64,000 nt of DNA from Nemania diffusa (taxonomy: Eukaryota; Ascomycota; Sordariomycetes; Xylariales; Xylariaceae): assembly GCA_038501195.1 (NCBI GenBank), contig JBBPUQ010000002.1, forward strand, positions 6,463,001-6,527,000, in the 5' to 3' direction. A program made the translations under genes and the position numbers. The notes below the pieces were generated by a model. The model had not been told where the DNA came from. It ran no database searches and saw only the letters and a list, made by a program, of their open reading frames with translations. Positions 37,615 through 48,596 of this stretch are shown piece by piece. Each line of letters starts with the position of its first letter. Position 1 is the first letter of the stretch.

Positions 37615-38850
37615 GATGAGAGTTGTAGCACGCAATGCAGGAGCTTAGATTGGGGTGGTGCTAAACAAGGAAAGACCTAGAGGACCTGGATTTAAGTGCT
37701 GGTTGTCAGCGTATTCGGTTAGGCGTCAATATATACTATCTTCATAGATCGAGTTTATAGATTAATACGAAGACGAATGCTGTGCTTCTCAAACAATGCG
37801 ATTAGTTGATACTAGGATGTAAGATACTGCGCTCCAGCCAACAGTCTAGAATTGAGTATCCTGGTTCTCGTTCTGTATGGCCATGCCATTTATGCATAAG
37901 TAAAATCCATCCCACTTTGACCCCTGTCCTGAGCTGCGAGATAGTAAATGCGAACTATCTGACAAGGGCTAATTTATTTAGCTAATAACTAGTTTGGGGT
38001 CTAAAGGGTCCTATGGCTTCCTCCTTCCTTGTTAGGGACAGGAAAATCTTGAACATGTATTTCTACAGGTAAGGGGTAAGAACAGCCCTCCCTTAATGAG
38101 ACCTTCTGAGACCTTCTGAGGGGCTCATGGCCCTCTTCCTCCAATAGCCTTGCCTACAGCCTTAGAGGTTCTCATATGAATGTCGGGGGGGTTAAGTCTA
38201 GAGTGAAGATAGAGGGGCAGGCCTCATTTTCATTAATTCCTGAGTCCTCCTACAAGATTTGGGAAGACTCTTCTCCTTATATAATAGTAATAATTGATGC
38301 AAATACTCTTAGGAGTCTAGGAGCGACCTCACTACGACTTGAGGGTCTGTCTTAGCTAGAACAAGAGCCTCTACCGGTCATAGATTGTGGCTAAGAGAGT
38401 GGCTTGACTAGTATTATAACTTGCAATATTAATTACAGATTAGCCACCAAGCACTGTCAGGCGATAAAGTCGCAACTTGGTTGCTATCCCCTGACAATAG
38501 TATAGTTGGGAGCATAGTGTGGTGTGATGGATGTCCAATCAACAAGGAACACTCACTCAATTTATTATGACAGGTTCCATATAGTGATACTACGACTCCG
38601 CACATTGCCGACCGATTATGAGCTGTAGAACTTGTGACGATCTGCAGTGGCACAACTTGCCACGTCATGTCCATCCGGTGCCTTCAAGTGGCTACTTTCG
38701 GTACGTAGACAGAACACTGTTAGGTATATTGAGGCTCTACTATGAAAGAAATAAAGGATAGTTTCAAGCCCCCCGCATTCATTTTGACTGCTCTGTTGGT
38801 TACCCTACCTAACGCTGCCGTTAAATCCGTCTAATCTCACAAGGAGGTTA
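37615..38850. other. AT-rich intergenic region
   Basis: 1.24 kb with no supported gene. A two-copy tandem GAGACCTTCT lies at about 38098-38117. Many short CCTTAG/CTAAGG words suggest old repeat debris, but no element could be named. Confidence 0.4.
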
Positions 38851-41450
38851 ATGGCAGGATCATGTCGTCGCCATCTACAAATGAGTGAGCTGTTTCCTAT
38901 AATTACTACTCAAACCGTCGCTAATGGAAACTATCATAGCGCCGAGACTGTTGCGTGTGTTCCATTTGCACAAGGGAAGGTATTTGAGCAGCTTTCAGTT
39001 GACGAAGATGCGAGAGCCGAATTCCCGTGTCACCAGTTAGATTACAGGAATGATAAATTCGTTGGCCGGTCGGACGAGCTTAAACTGATTAAGCAAGTGA
39101 TGGCTGCAAAGTCACCTGGGTCACTTTGCACTGTTATCATATCAGGTGGTGCTGGAATAGGGAAGAGCTCTCTGGCCTTAGAAGTTGCGCATGAGTTTAG
39201 AGGTGAATGCTGTTATGATGCAATCCTTTGGATCAATGCCGAGAACCGCGATGTTCTGAGAGAATCCTTCACGAAATTAGCTCTCCGATTACTTTTAAAA
39301 GATGCACTTGCTGCAGCAGACAAGGACTTCAACTTTATGCTCATGAAAAATTGGATGTGTAAAACCAGCAAGTGTTGAACCTAGTTGCGTTATAATTGGT
39401 CAAGTACTGACTGATGCTTTAGATAAGACGTGGCTTTTGATCTATGACAATGTTCAAGACTTTAGTCTCCTTAAGGAATACCTGCCACCTGACACGGGGT
39501 CCATGATAGTTACAAGCAGGTTTGATGCTTCATCATACGGCATGGCTGGAACTCCAACCCGTATTCAGCTGCAAAGGTTTAACTACAAGGAAGCTTTAGA
39601 GTTGTTCAATAAGTTAAGGCGGTCGAGGGATTCAACATGCGATGTTACGAGTCAGCCTGGAGAAGTCAGAGAGCTTCTAGAATCAGTCGATGGTCTAGCT
39701 CTAGGAATCAAGCAGATGGCTTTCTATATTGCTTCCAAACGTTTGTCGATAACGAGATACCAGGAACAATACAGCCAGATGGCAGGGTATATCCTCGGAC
39801 GAAAAAGTGACCCGGTGGAAAGACACTCTTTGGGAACGTTATGGAATATTCACTTCCAGGATATTCACGGATCAAACGCTTCTAAACTACTAGGAATTCT
39901 CTCTCTTGCCCATCCTGATGCTTTCCCAGTAGAATTACTTGAGCATCAGGAGAATGAAACAGATAGCTGGGCCTCGTTCTGCGCTGACCCCGAGGAGTGC
40001 GTTCTTAAATTCTTTTAAAGGCAGATCACCTTAGCTAATAAGGGAACTAGATTGGAGCGAGCAATCGACAGTTTGAAAGATAAAGCCCTTGTCGAAGCAA
40101 TTGAAGTTGATGGCTGTATCTCGATACATCGCCTTACCCAACAAGCTTTTATTCACAACTCATTCGGCCTAGCTGAGCAATCCAATCTCCCGAATGCCTT
40201 TGAAGGACTACTCTCCTTGATATTTCCAAAATTTCCTACTGTCACTTCTACGGAGGGGCTATGGAAACATTGGGCAGAATGCTCTCGATATATTCCGCAA
40301 GTATCTGCTATGGCTCGCACATTCAGGACTTTCAAAAACCCAACGAAAGTGATGCCAGCCATTTCGCCAAGTCCACGATTTTTGACGCTTATGATATCTG
40401 CAACCTGGTATCTTTTCGAGATCGGCGAGATGGCTGAATGCAAGGAGCTTTTGAATATTGCAATCGACGCTTGCGAGGACAAAGAAGGAATTCAATTTGC
40501 ATGGCTCTGCAACACATTTGCGAGCGTTGCTATAGACGAAAACGACCATGAAACGGCACGTTTATATTGCGAGAAGGCCATCAGCATCCGTGAAGCTAAG
40601 CTAGAACCCACTGCTATCGACCTTGTCAATAGTTACAACAACTATGGAAATGCACTTAACAATGAATGTAGGTACGACGAAGCAATTAGCTTTTTTACGA
40701 GGGCCTACACCGTGTTGAGGGATATCCGGGTCGGGGAACATTCTATTATCTATAGCAACTTGACATGTCTAAATATGGCACGTTCCTATGCACTAAAAGG
40801 AGATACCGAAAAAGCAACATCGTTGCTTCAGGAGGTAGAAGCATTCTTCACCGAGAAAGGCCACAAAAACTTTCTCGTAAAGTGAGTGACGTACTATAAC
40901 AAGAACTATCACGGTAAAGCTGACTAGAACTTCGTAGCGTGTACTTAACATGGTCTTGTTACCTATCCAGGGCAGGAAAACCACATGATGCTCTGTTGAA
41001 ACTTAAGGAGGCACGAACATTAGCTAAAGAAGTCTTGCCTTACGGCATGATGTTGGCTGCCATTCATATAAAATTGGGCATTGTGCACAAACAATTGGAT
41101 CTCAACCAGGAGGCTAGGTAAGTGAAGCATCCACAGTATTCCTAACGTTCAAGCTTAATAAAAAAAGACAGGATTTTGAATCCGCCCTCCAGCTCGCAGA
41201 GCTACATAAAAGAGAAGGGGAGATTGCACGGTCCTGTTGGTATCTTGCTGAGAGCATCAGTTGCGATGCGACGGCATCGGAGGCTGAGAAGCAACAGGCG
41301 CTCACTCTATGTAACCGAGCACACGAGATTAAGGAGAGGCTTTGGAGGTCGAAAGAAAAACTCGTCTTGCGTGATAGTGAAATGAGTGAGGACCAGGAAT
41401 ATGACTTGTTGGTTTGTGCTTGGTTTAGGGCTAATGTATTCAAAGGCTGA
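38851..41450 (+). pseudogene. NB-ARC/TPR (NLR-like STAND) protein gene with one in-frame stop
   Basis: Exons 38851..39358, 39423..40881, 40938..41117 and 41168..41450 form one frame of 810 codons, broken only by TAA at 40016-40018 (codon about 368). Walker A is IISGGAGIGKSS (about 97-108), Walker B is TWLLIYDNVQ (about 173-182) and IVTSRF is the sensor. A winged-helix-like stretch with HRLTQQAF follows, then TPR-like helices (RLYCEKAISIREAKL, NNYGNALNNECRYDEAISF and further units to the end). The stop sits in LKFF*RQITLANKGTRLERA, where a glutamine (CAA) would be natural. C-to-T there would make TAA. No intron of sensible size and phase removes it. There is no clear N-terminal effector domain. 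Family role: nucleotide-switch receptors in fungal non-self recognition. The gene is either newly dead or makes an NB-ARC-only product. Confidence 0.7.
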
Positions 41451-42048
41451 ACTTGGATCAATCAGGCACTGTTGTAGTTATGACTAGGTCAAGCAATGGT
41501 AGGACTTTGAACAATGGATATGATTAGGAGGGGGATCAACGGAACTGAGACAAGTACGATTCATCAGATCGCTTATTTACTCAAACTAGACTGATATTTC
41601 CATCATCGGATATTTACAGAGGCCTTCGGTTCGCAATAATTACTCTGTATTAGGTAATAACCAGCCCTTATTCGAAGTTATCTGCTATACTGTGCAGAAC
41701 TGATGAAGTATTAGTCTAGAGTCTTACTAGCGAGAATCTCTAGTAATTATGACCTATAGGCTATGCATTTTCATTTTGACTACGGAAATTAAGGCATAAG
41801 CATTCAAACAAGAAGTTATTCAAATGAAACAGGCAAAATTCACTGGAATAAGGAGATATTTATACAAGCATGGGGGACTGAATAATAAATGAAAATTAGT
41901 AAAGATTGTAAACTCCGTCGTCTGATGAAACTGCTGGTCATCATGCCCTTTGCACTGATTACTCTACAACAATGCTAGTTCAATCGGCACTGGGCTCAAC
42001 CGGAGCATTGTATCTGAGGCGATATTAGCAGCTAGGGGCTCTACCACA
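41451..42048. other. Intergenic, convergent 3' flanks
   Basis: About 600 bp, AT-rich, nothing recognised. Confidence 0.5.
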
Positions 42049-42468
42049 CTAATTCTTAAAAAACTTTCCAATCTTATGAAAGAAGTAGCGAACCGGTCGT
42101 TCTTCAGCATACCATTGAGAGTCACGTGCAATGCCGCTCTTAGACGAGGATGACGGTGCAGGTTCGGGTGTACCCTCTGTTCCCTGTGTCAATGGCCAAC
42201 TGGCCAACGAAGTGACTCTCACTGGCACTGGCTTCATGTCAGAGTATTTCGAGCCTTGCAAAACGTCCTCTAGAGGTATGTTGGGGTCGATTGGACCGAC
42301 TTCGGTTCCGTTCTCTAGATCGGCAAGGCGCTGCTTGCGTGCACGGAGTATCTGAAAGCCTATGAGCGACCAGGTAATGAGACAAAGGATTGTAAATACG
42401 ATCATGCTTGCAGCAATGGCCGTATGGCCCGTCTGAGCAACATCAGTAGCATCCCGTTTGTAGTCCAT
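42049..42468 (-). CDS. Small single-pass membrane protein, function unknown
   Basis: One exon of 139 residues starting MDYKRDATDV. Residues about 18-40 (IAASMIVFTILCLITWSLIG) form one transmembrane helix, followed by a basic stop-transfer run RARKQR. The rest is a polar cytosolic tail with a Ser-rich patch and an aromatic-basic end, VRYFFHKIGKFFK. The frame stays open upstream, but the AT-rich upstream part is unlike coding sequence, so the ATG at 42468 is preferred. Similar short tail-containing proteins are common orphans in fungi. No family recognised. Confidence 0.55.
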   Translation of the reverse strand: MDYKRDATDVAQTGHTAIAASMIVFTILCLITWSLIGFQILRARKQRLADLENGTEVGPIDPNIPLEDVLQGSKYSDMKPVPVRVTSLASWPLTQGTEGTPEPAPSSSSKSGIARDSQWYAEERPVRYFFHKIGKFFKN

Positions 42469-43621
42469 GGTAGATAGCGTAGGGTAAGAGATAAGTAAGT
42501 ACCTTACCTTAGTGAAAGTCGATAAATAGAACGTAAGGGGGGGAGTGGTTTGCAGAGCTTTCAAAGCTGAAGATGTGAGATGATGACTTTTAATATATGA
42601 GGGAACACGAAGCGACCTATACGATGTATAAGAAGGCTGAATTTGAACAATGTCGCTCATAAGAGTGCAGGTCATTGTCTCACTCAAACAAAAACTAAGA
42701 CATTGTTTAATGAAAAAGAGTTGATACGAGGAACAAAGGCTGTCGCCAAAATCTCCTTCAGGAAGCCGATTTTCATACCATATACGAGGTACAGAGTATT
42801 TAGCTTGTAACATGTTAACAATTTGTTTAGGCCCGCTTTATAAATGGTATAGGTTGGTGAGGTGGACATGCGATCAAATGAATCTAGATCATCTCAGGCT
42901 TTATTAAGTGTACGGGTATGCATCTTTGCTTTGCTTTTGCTCTGCTTTTTTATCTAGATGCGCGGTACCATGTAATTCAAGAGAGAGGTACCTACCTAGA
43001 TTTATCCCAGTACCTGTTTGAATACAATGCGCACCTACATAGATGCAACTTGGCGTTCATTGACGCGCCTTATCGATTAAGATAGGTGCCAGGTACGCCA
43101 GTACTACCTACCCGAAGTCCTTCTATCTAGGTGCTACCTTATGCGTGTATTGACCTATCCCAGTTGCTCCCGCATGCGACTACGTCATCATCTTCGGTAG
43201 GTAAGTACAAGCGATTTGCTTAGCGTAGGTTGGTACTATGTATTCGCAAATCCACCACTGTTTGGATACCTCGTTGTGGTCTCTCTTATACGCTGTGAGA
43301 GAGACCATTTACAAATGCACTTTTACCGGATGGACAGGTATGGGATCCTTCAGCCTCTATCTGCAAGCCTGCAGCCGAGGGGGATGCAAAAAGCATGCCA
43401 CAATCCGATCACTCAGATGTGTCTCGACCTTCTGCGGCGTACCCTACGCTGCTTGCTTTTTCTGTACTTCCCTGATTCACTAGCGAATGTACCTATCGCG
43501 GCCGGCCGTGGCTGAGTTTGTACACCGAACCAACGCGCTCAGTGCTTAATGCTTAATTTCCCTTGTCTCTCGTTTTTTTCCTCTCCCTCGGTTCCTCTCC
43601 CTGCTTAGGTACCTAATCTGC

Positions 43622-43689
43622 AGGTAGGTTAGGTAGTCTCGGTAAGTAAGTAAGTAGCTAAGTAGGTAAATAGGTAGGTAGGTAGATAG
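43622..43689. repeat. GTAG/GTAA tetranucleotide repeat
   Basis: Imperfect run of AGGTAGGT, GTAAGTAAGTAAGTAG and AGGTAGGTAGGTAG units over 68 bp. It is the densest of the many GGTA clusters in this window. Confidence 0.7.
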
Positions 43690-43814
43690 TTGATAGCATC
43701 CCCGCTCTTCCGAGGACGCTCGACTACATATACCCAGCTGCACTTACACGAAGCTCCGGATCGCCTGCATCTACACACTCGTCGCGCTGTACTCGCTCCG
43801 GTTCTTGTCCTGCC

Positions 43815-43838
43815 GCTGTCGCTGTCGCTGTCGCTGTC
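43815..43838. repeat. Four copies of GCTGTC in the leader of the macrodomain gene
   Basis: Perfect 6-bp tandem repeat, 24 bp, ending 15 nt before the start codon. Confidence 0.8.
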
Positions 43839-43853
43839 GCCGCCACTGCTAAG

Positions 43854-44690
43854 ATGGCCTTCATTCCCGCCGACGAGATCCCGACGCTGAGCCAGCTCTA
43901 CGAGCGCGGGAAGATGGGCCACTCGCCCCTGGGCCGCATGAACGAGCTTTCCACCTCGGCCTACAACGGCAAGATTGCCACCATTCGCGCCGACATCACC
44001 ACCCTGGCAGTCGACGCCATCGTCAACGCCGCCAACCGCGCTCTTCGCGGCGGCGGCGGCGTCGACGGGGCCATTCATCGAGCTGCCGGCGAAGAGCTGC
44101 TCGACGAGTGCCGAACTCTCGACGGCTGTGACACGGGCTCGTCCAAGATGACCGGCGCGTACCGGCTGCCCTGCAAGAAGATCATTCATACCGTTGGCCC
44201 CGTATACCGAGCTCAGTACGCCGGGCGCTGCGAGACTGCCCTCCGGAGCTGCTACCAGTCGGCCCTGCAATTGGCCGTCGAGCATGGACTGAAGACCATC
44301 GCCTTCTGCGCCATTGCTACCGGCATCTACTCCTATCCGAGCTACGACGCTGCCACAGTCGCCTGTAACACTGTTAGGGACTTCCTTGGCACCGAAGACG
44401 GCAAGAAGCTTGACAAGGTCGTCTTCGTCACATATGAAGCAGAGGACGTCCGCAATTACAACAATCTACTCTCGTGAGACCCCTTTTCAACAACCCTTCC
44501 CTCCCCTCAGCTCTATCGACTTCCTTGTTGCCCTGATTCCTCATACCGTTCCCTTGCTAATGGTAACCTCGATCATCCCAGTCGCATCTTCCCGCCCGAA
44601 GACGAAAGCGAGAGTGAGTCGGACGAGGGCGCCGAGGAACAGATGGCCGAAGCCGAAGCCGGAACCGCAGCGAACCAACCAACTATCTAG
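43854..44690 (+). CDS. Macrodomain ADP-ribose hydrolase (O-acetyl-ADP-ribose deacetylase, MACROD-like)
   Basis: Exons 43854..44473 and 44582..44690 give 242 residues. Macrodomain motifs are clear: IVNAANRALRGGGGVDGAIH (about 61-80), IIHTVGPVY and CAIATGIYSYPSYDAA. The GGGGVDGAIH loop is that of the MACROD/YmdB class, which hydrolyses O-acetyl-ADP-ribose and mono-ADP-ribosyl-glutamate. A 109-nt second exon adds an acidic tail (FPPEDESESESDEGAEEQ) that would be missed if the frame were ended at the stop at 44477. Likely cytosol or nucleus. The substrate is the by-product of sirtuins such as the one at 16.5-19.8 kb, but the genes are 24 kb apart and a link is not implied by position. Confidence 0.9.
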
Positions 44691-45353
44691 CATGCCGAAC
44701 ACTAATTACTCAGACGCTGCACTGAGCATGCGCAGAAGAAGCAGAGGCAAGAAAGTGCCGGTTCAGAAATGCATGCAGCTGGCTGCTCGTAGCAGGATTG
44801 ACGACGTGACGAAGATACGCATCTAACGACATGGCAATGGGATAATGTGCGGTACTGGGCACGGAGCTCCCGGATTGCATTAGAATGGATGGAGTTTTCG
44901 GCAAAGGGCAAGATTCCTCCACTCGCAAGACTCGGGTCTGCCATAGTATCTGACTTCTTACACTAATAATGAAGAGTTCGTTTGCTGCATGCGCTGCCAT
45001 TTTTACAAAGCTGACTTCTTTCACGGGAGGAGAGTTGAGTATTGCTCGTCAAAGTACTAGGCCGCCCTTCATGCAAATAGATACTCCTATCAAGTGCCTT
45101 TTTTTCAACGTTCTTTAGAGGTCTAGAGTAAACTCCTTTACACCATCGATAAGTCTGTTTCCCCCAAACACTAGAACCCAATACTTGACTACAGAAGCTT
45201 CCAGGCAGGTCATATCCGTGAATCCACCACGATTTTCATTGTGCAGTTGGCAGCCCTTAAGATGAGGCCGTAGGCCATTGTCAATCCAGCCTACATCCTT
45301 AGTACATATAATTGCGTAGAACATCAATCCTCATTTCCGACTTAGCTGTTTCT
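44691..45353. other. Intergenic
   Basis: About 660 bp, no recognisable gene or repeat. It should hold the 3' UTR of the macrodomain gene and the promoter of the next. Confidence 0.45.
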
Positions 45354-46982
45354 ATGCATGTTTACGACTACTTATGCAGTATGTTGAGTTGTTCTAAATC
45401 AGTGGAGGTTGCCTCTATCGCTGGCACCATGTCAGGGACAGTAGCCCCTGAGTTTCCCTCTAGACCTGTCCGTCGTGACAGTGCAAGCGATATTCCCACA
45501 TCACAAAACGGCCTGTTAGATCGATATCCCTCGTTCTTAAGCTATGCGTCATGGCGAGCATCGCAACAATCAAGTCTGTGCCTCCATGATGATGCCACAA
45601 GGCTTGTTCAAGTTAACAGCAGTCTTGTCTTAGGCGACCGCAGCCCATGCAGCATCCAGGGGTACCCTCAAATCGACGGGAACACGGTTGACGACTCGTC
45701 TTACCCAGTCCCTAATGTGTTGTCGTCTACTATCAACATACCGTCTTCTAAATCTAAGATGAGAGCTGCTCCGTTCTCAGAGAAGGGCGAGACGCGACTC
45801 GAAGAGAGCACATCGTACGATGAGCACCCACATCTCCAACGCTCAGCGAGCACAATCCCCTCCACGGCGGTGCTCCGGTTGAGAAACGCAGCAAATGGCG
45901 AGGAAGGTCGGTCAGGGGAGACATCCAATCGGGTACGTACAAGCGAAGGCCATATTCAGGCATCCAATAACTCTCGTCACCCTATACTGACGTACAATAT
46001 TTACTAGAGTCGACGTGATGACAGCGTGCTTGGTTACCAGCAATCGGATCATCTCCGACCGGACACTAAACCCCAACAGCGAGTGTCTAAGGCGATCTAT
46101 CTGATTCCTCCCGAACCTGTAGCACAACCGGTTCTTTGCAACACCAAACCGAGCGGCCGCGTGTCAAGCATCGCGCTGTCCCTCCGCGGAGGCGGCAGCG
46201 ACACCGAGTATCCCGAATCGAAGAGACCAAGACCAGAAAGCTCGCGACGCCACGGCCTTATCTCCCAACCATCCATGCCCAGTACCACCACCACCACCGC
46301 CACCGACACCACCACCCTCACCACCACCACTAGCAACAACATCGCCACCATCCACGGCATAGGTGCCGGCATATACAACCTACCGGCCCATCTACCTCGC
46401 CACCTAAACCGCCCACCCCGCCACCGAAGGACCACCACGACGACGCTCACCATCACGCCCGCGACCACCTTCGCCACGCTGCCCCCGCACCTGCAGCTCT
46501 ACACGCGCGCCTACCTCCGCGGCGAGCCGGCGGCCGCCTGGACGCACGACCTCGGCGACGCGCCCCTCATGACCATGTTCCTGACCCTGCGGGCCTGCGC
46601 GCTCCTCCTCTGCGAGGCCGAGAGCCCCGGGCTGCGCCGCGTCGTGCGGGACGCGGCGCTCTACGCGCGGCTGCGGGACGGGCTCGGCGCGAACTGCCTC
46701 GAGGGCGGGGACGAGTTCGTGCGGGGCGTCCGGCAGGAGAACCCGGGGTTTGATGAGAGGTTGCGCAGGCCGCATGAGAGGATGAGGATTGTCTGGGCGC
46801 TGGAGACGGTGGACTTTCCGGGGATGATGAGGGAAGGGGAAGGGGAGGAGGAGGAGGAGGAGGAGGAGGGGTGGGGGGAGGAGATGGATAGGGGTTATAG
46901 GCATGAAGATGAGGATGAGGATGAGGATGGGGATTGGGATTCTACGTCTTGGGGGGGAGATGAGACGATGGATATGACCTGA
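45354..46982 (+). CDS. Hypothetical protein with acidic C-terminus
   Basis: Exons 45354..45932 and 46008..46982 give 517 residues. The frame is open back to 45312, but 45354 is the first ATG. The N-terminal 350 residues are Ser/Thr-rich and look disordered, with a poly-Thr stretch at about 285-310. Residues about 340-460 are the only globular-looking part (LPPHLQLYTRAYLRGEPAAA, LMTMFLTLRACALLLCEAE, RMRIVWALETVDFPGMM). The end is Glu/Asp-rich, from GGA and GATGAG codon repeats. GC content jumps sharply in exon 2. No family recognised. Transcription-related roles are common for such compositions but are not supported here. Confidence 0.55.
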
Positions 46983-47230
46983 GGACTTACATGTTGTCGT
47001 TAAGTCTGAGAAGAAAAGAGATGAGGAGAGATGAGAAATGAATTAATAGCTAGCAGCAAATATGCGCAAGAAAGATGATTAAGCTTTGCCAAAAGAAATC
47101 ATTTATAAGTTATAGTAGCATTTGTGAAGTGAGCAGCCTCAAACTGAGCGTAGTCACAACACTCACAACGTAGCCCCTTTACATAAAAAGGGGGAATAGC
47201 CTTCATTATTGCACCCATACCCAAACCCCA

Positions 47231-48596
47231 TCAACCCGTCTTCCCAAAAAGCTCCTCTTGCGTATCATACCCATAAACCAGCGGCATCTGCCAATACTCC
47301 CCCGCATCCACCCTCGCCGCCCTCCACGCCCCCTCCAGCGCCCCCAGCACCTCCTCCCCCAGCGGCCCCTTCTCCAACGCATCCAGGTTATCCCCCAGCT
47401 GCCCCAGCGTCGAGAACCCCACCACCACCCCGTCGCCCTCGCTCCCGCGCAGCGCCGAGTGGTGCACGAGCCATCTTAACGCGACCTCGAGCGGCGGGAT
47501 GCCCGCCGCCGCCGCCGCGTCCCGGATGATGCCCGCGCCCGCGACGATGCCGGCGCGGAAGTACTTCCCGCGCGTGACGTGCTGCATCGGGCCCGGCGCG
47601 TACCGCCCCTCGCGCGGGTCCGCGTCCACGCTCGCGATCGCGCCGCTCAGGAAGCCGCCGCCCGTGGGCGAGTAGGCGTCGACGGCGAGGCCGTAGCGGC
47701 GGCAGGCGGGGATCAGCTCGGCCTCGATGGTGCGGAAGAGGCAGTTGTAGAGGGCCTACATACAACACTGGAGTCAATAATGTCCACTTATAGTAAGAAT
47801 TGCTCAGTGTTTCGGGAGCTTGCAGGAGTAGAAAGAGCAGAATATGCCTGTTGAGGGAATTCGTGTCTCTGAGACAGGCCGAAAGGGGGGATAAAAGACT
47901 CCAGCGAACTGACCTGGTAGACGGTGGGGCGCACGAGGCTGTGATGTCCGCAGAGCAGGGCGATCTCGGCGACTTCGAAGGCGGTGAAGTTGCTCAGGCC
48001 GAGACGGCGGAATTTGCCGGCGACGTGGAGGGTGTTGAGGGCACGGAGGGTGGGGAGGAAGGGGATGGAGCGGTCCTGGGTGTGGTTAGCTCGAGAGTAA
48101 TGGATTGGCCTGTGGTTATTGTTGTGGGTTGGATGTATAAGGGATTTGTTGATCTGGGAGTATGCTTACTGGAGCGTGTAAGTAAAATATCTAAACCTCA
48201 TCCCACGTTAGCAACATAATACAAAACCCGCCAAGTAAATAGGAATAAAAAAATAGTTCAACAACCCACATCAACACACTCCGTCCCCAACTCCTTAAGC
48301 GACGTCTCAAGCGTCGCCGCCAGAACCTCGGGCTCGTGCAGCCCAGGCGTGATGGGGTACGCCTTGGTGGCGACGGCGAGCCCCCTCTCCTTCCACCCGG
48401 CCGCCCGCGTGAACGCCTCCTGCTGCCCGCCGAGGTACAGGCGCGCCGTGTCGATCTCGCGGTGGCCGCGCGCCTGGAAGATGTCGAGGGCGGCCTTGGC
48501 GTTGTCGAGGCCCGTGAGGCGCGCGCCGGGGACGTCGGGGGGGCCGACGACCATGAGGCCTAGGATTACGCGGAGGTTGTTTGTTGATTCGGACAT
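47231..48596 (-). CDS. Aldo-keto reductase, AKR7-like (aflatoxin-aldehyde reductase type)
   Basis: Exons 48596..48270, 48190..48170, 48075..47914 and 47755..47231 give 344 residues. Exon 2 is a 21-nt microexon that supplies IFYLHAP, restoring the catalytic histidine. The tetrad is visible as D and Y in EIDTARLYLGG, K in VATKAYP and H in YLHAPDRS. GLSNF and the NADPH-binding VVGFSTLGQL near the end complete the barrel. The AKR7 branch reduces dialdehydes and small aldehydes with NADPH in the cytosol. The very high GC content and Ala-rich coding resemble the neighbouring genes at 45-56 kb. A gene finder that skips the microexon would break the enzyme. Confidence 0.88.

Larger units (their letters stand above)
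42469..43853. other. Intergenic, rich in ACCTACCT/AGGTAGGT words
   Basis: 1.4 kb between divergent genes. GGTACCTACCTAG-type words occur at about 42985-43140, and a tetranucleotide repeat block lies at 43622-43689. The last 150 bp are pyrimidine-rich leader for the macrodomain gene. Short frames at 43216-43515 look spurious. Confidence 0.45.

Noticed and set aside
42469..42813. Upstream extension of the small membrane protein frame (open to 42813)
   Set aside because: AT-rich with a composition unlike the downstream part. The ATG at 42468 gives a coherent single-pass protein.
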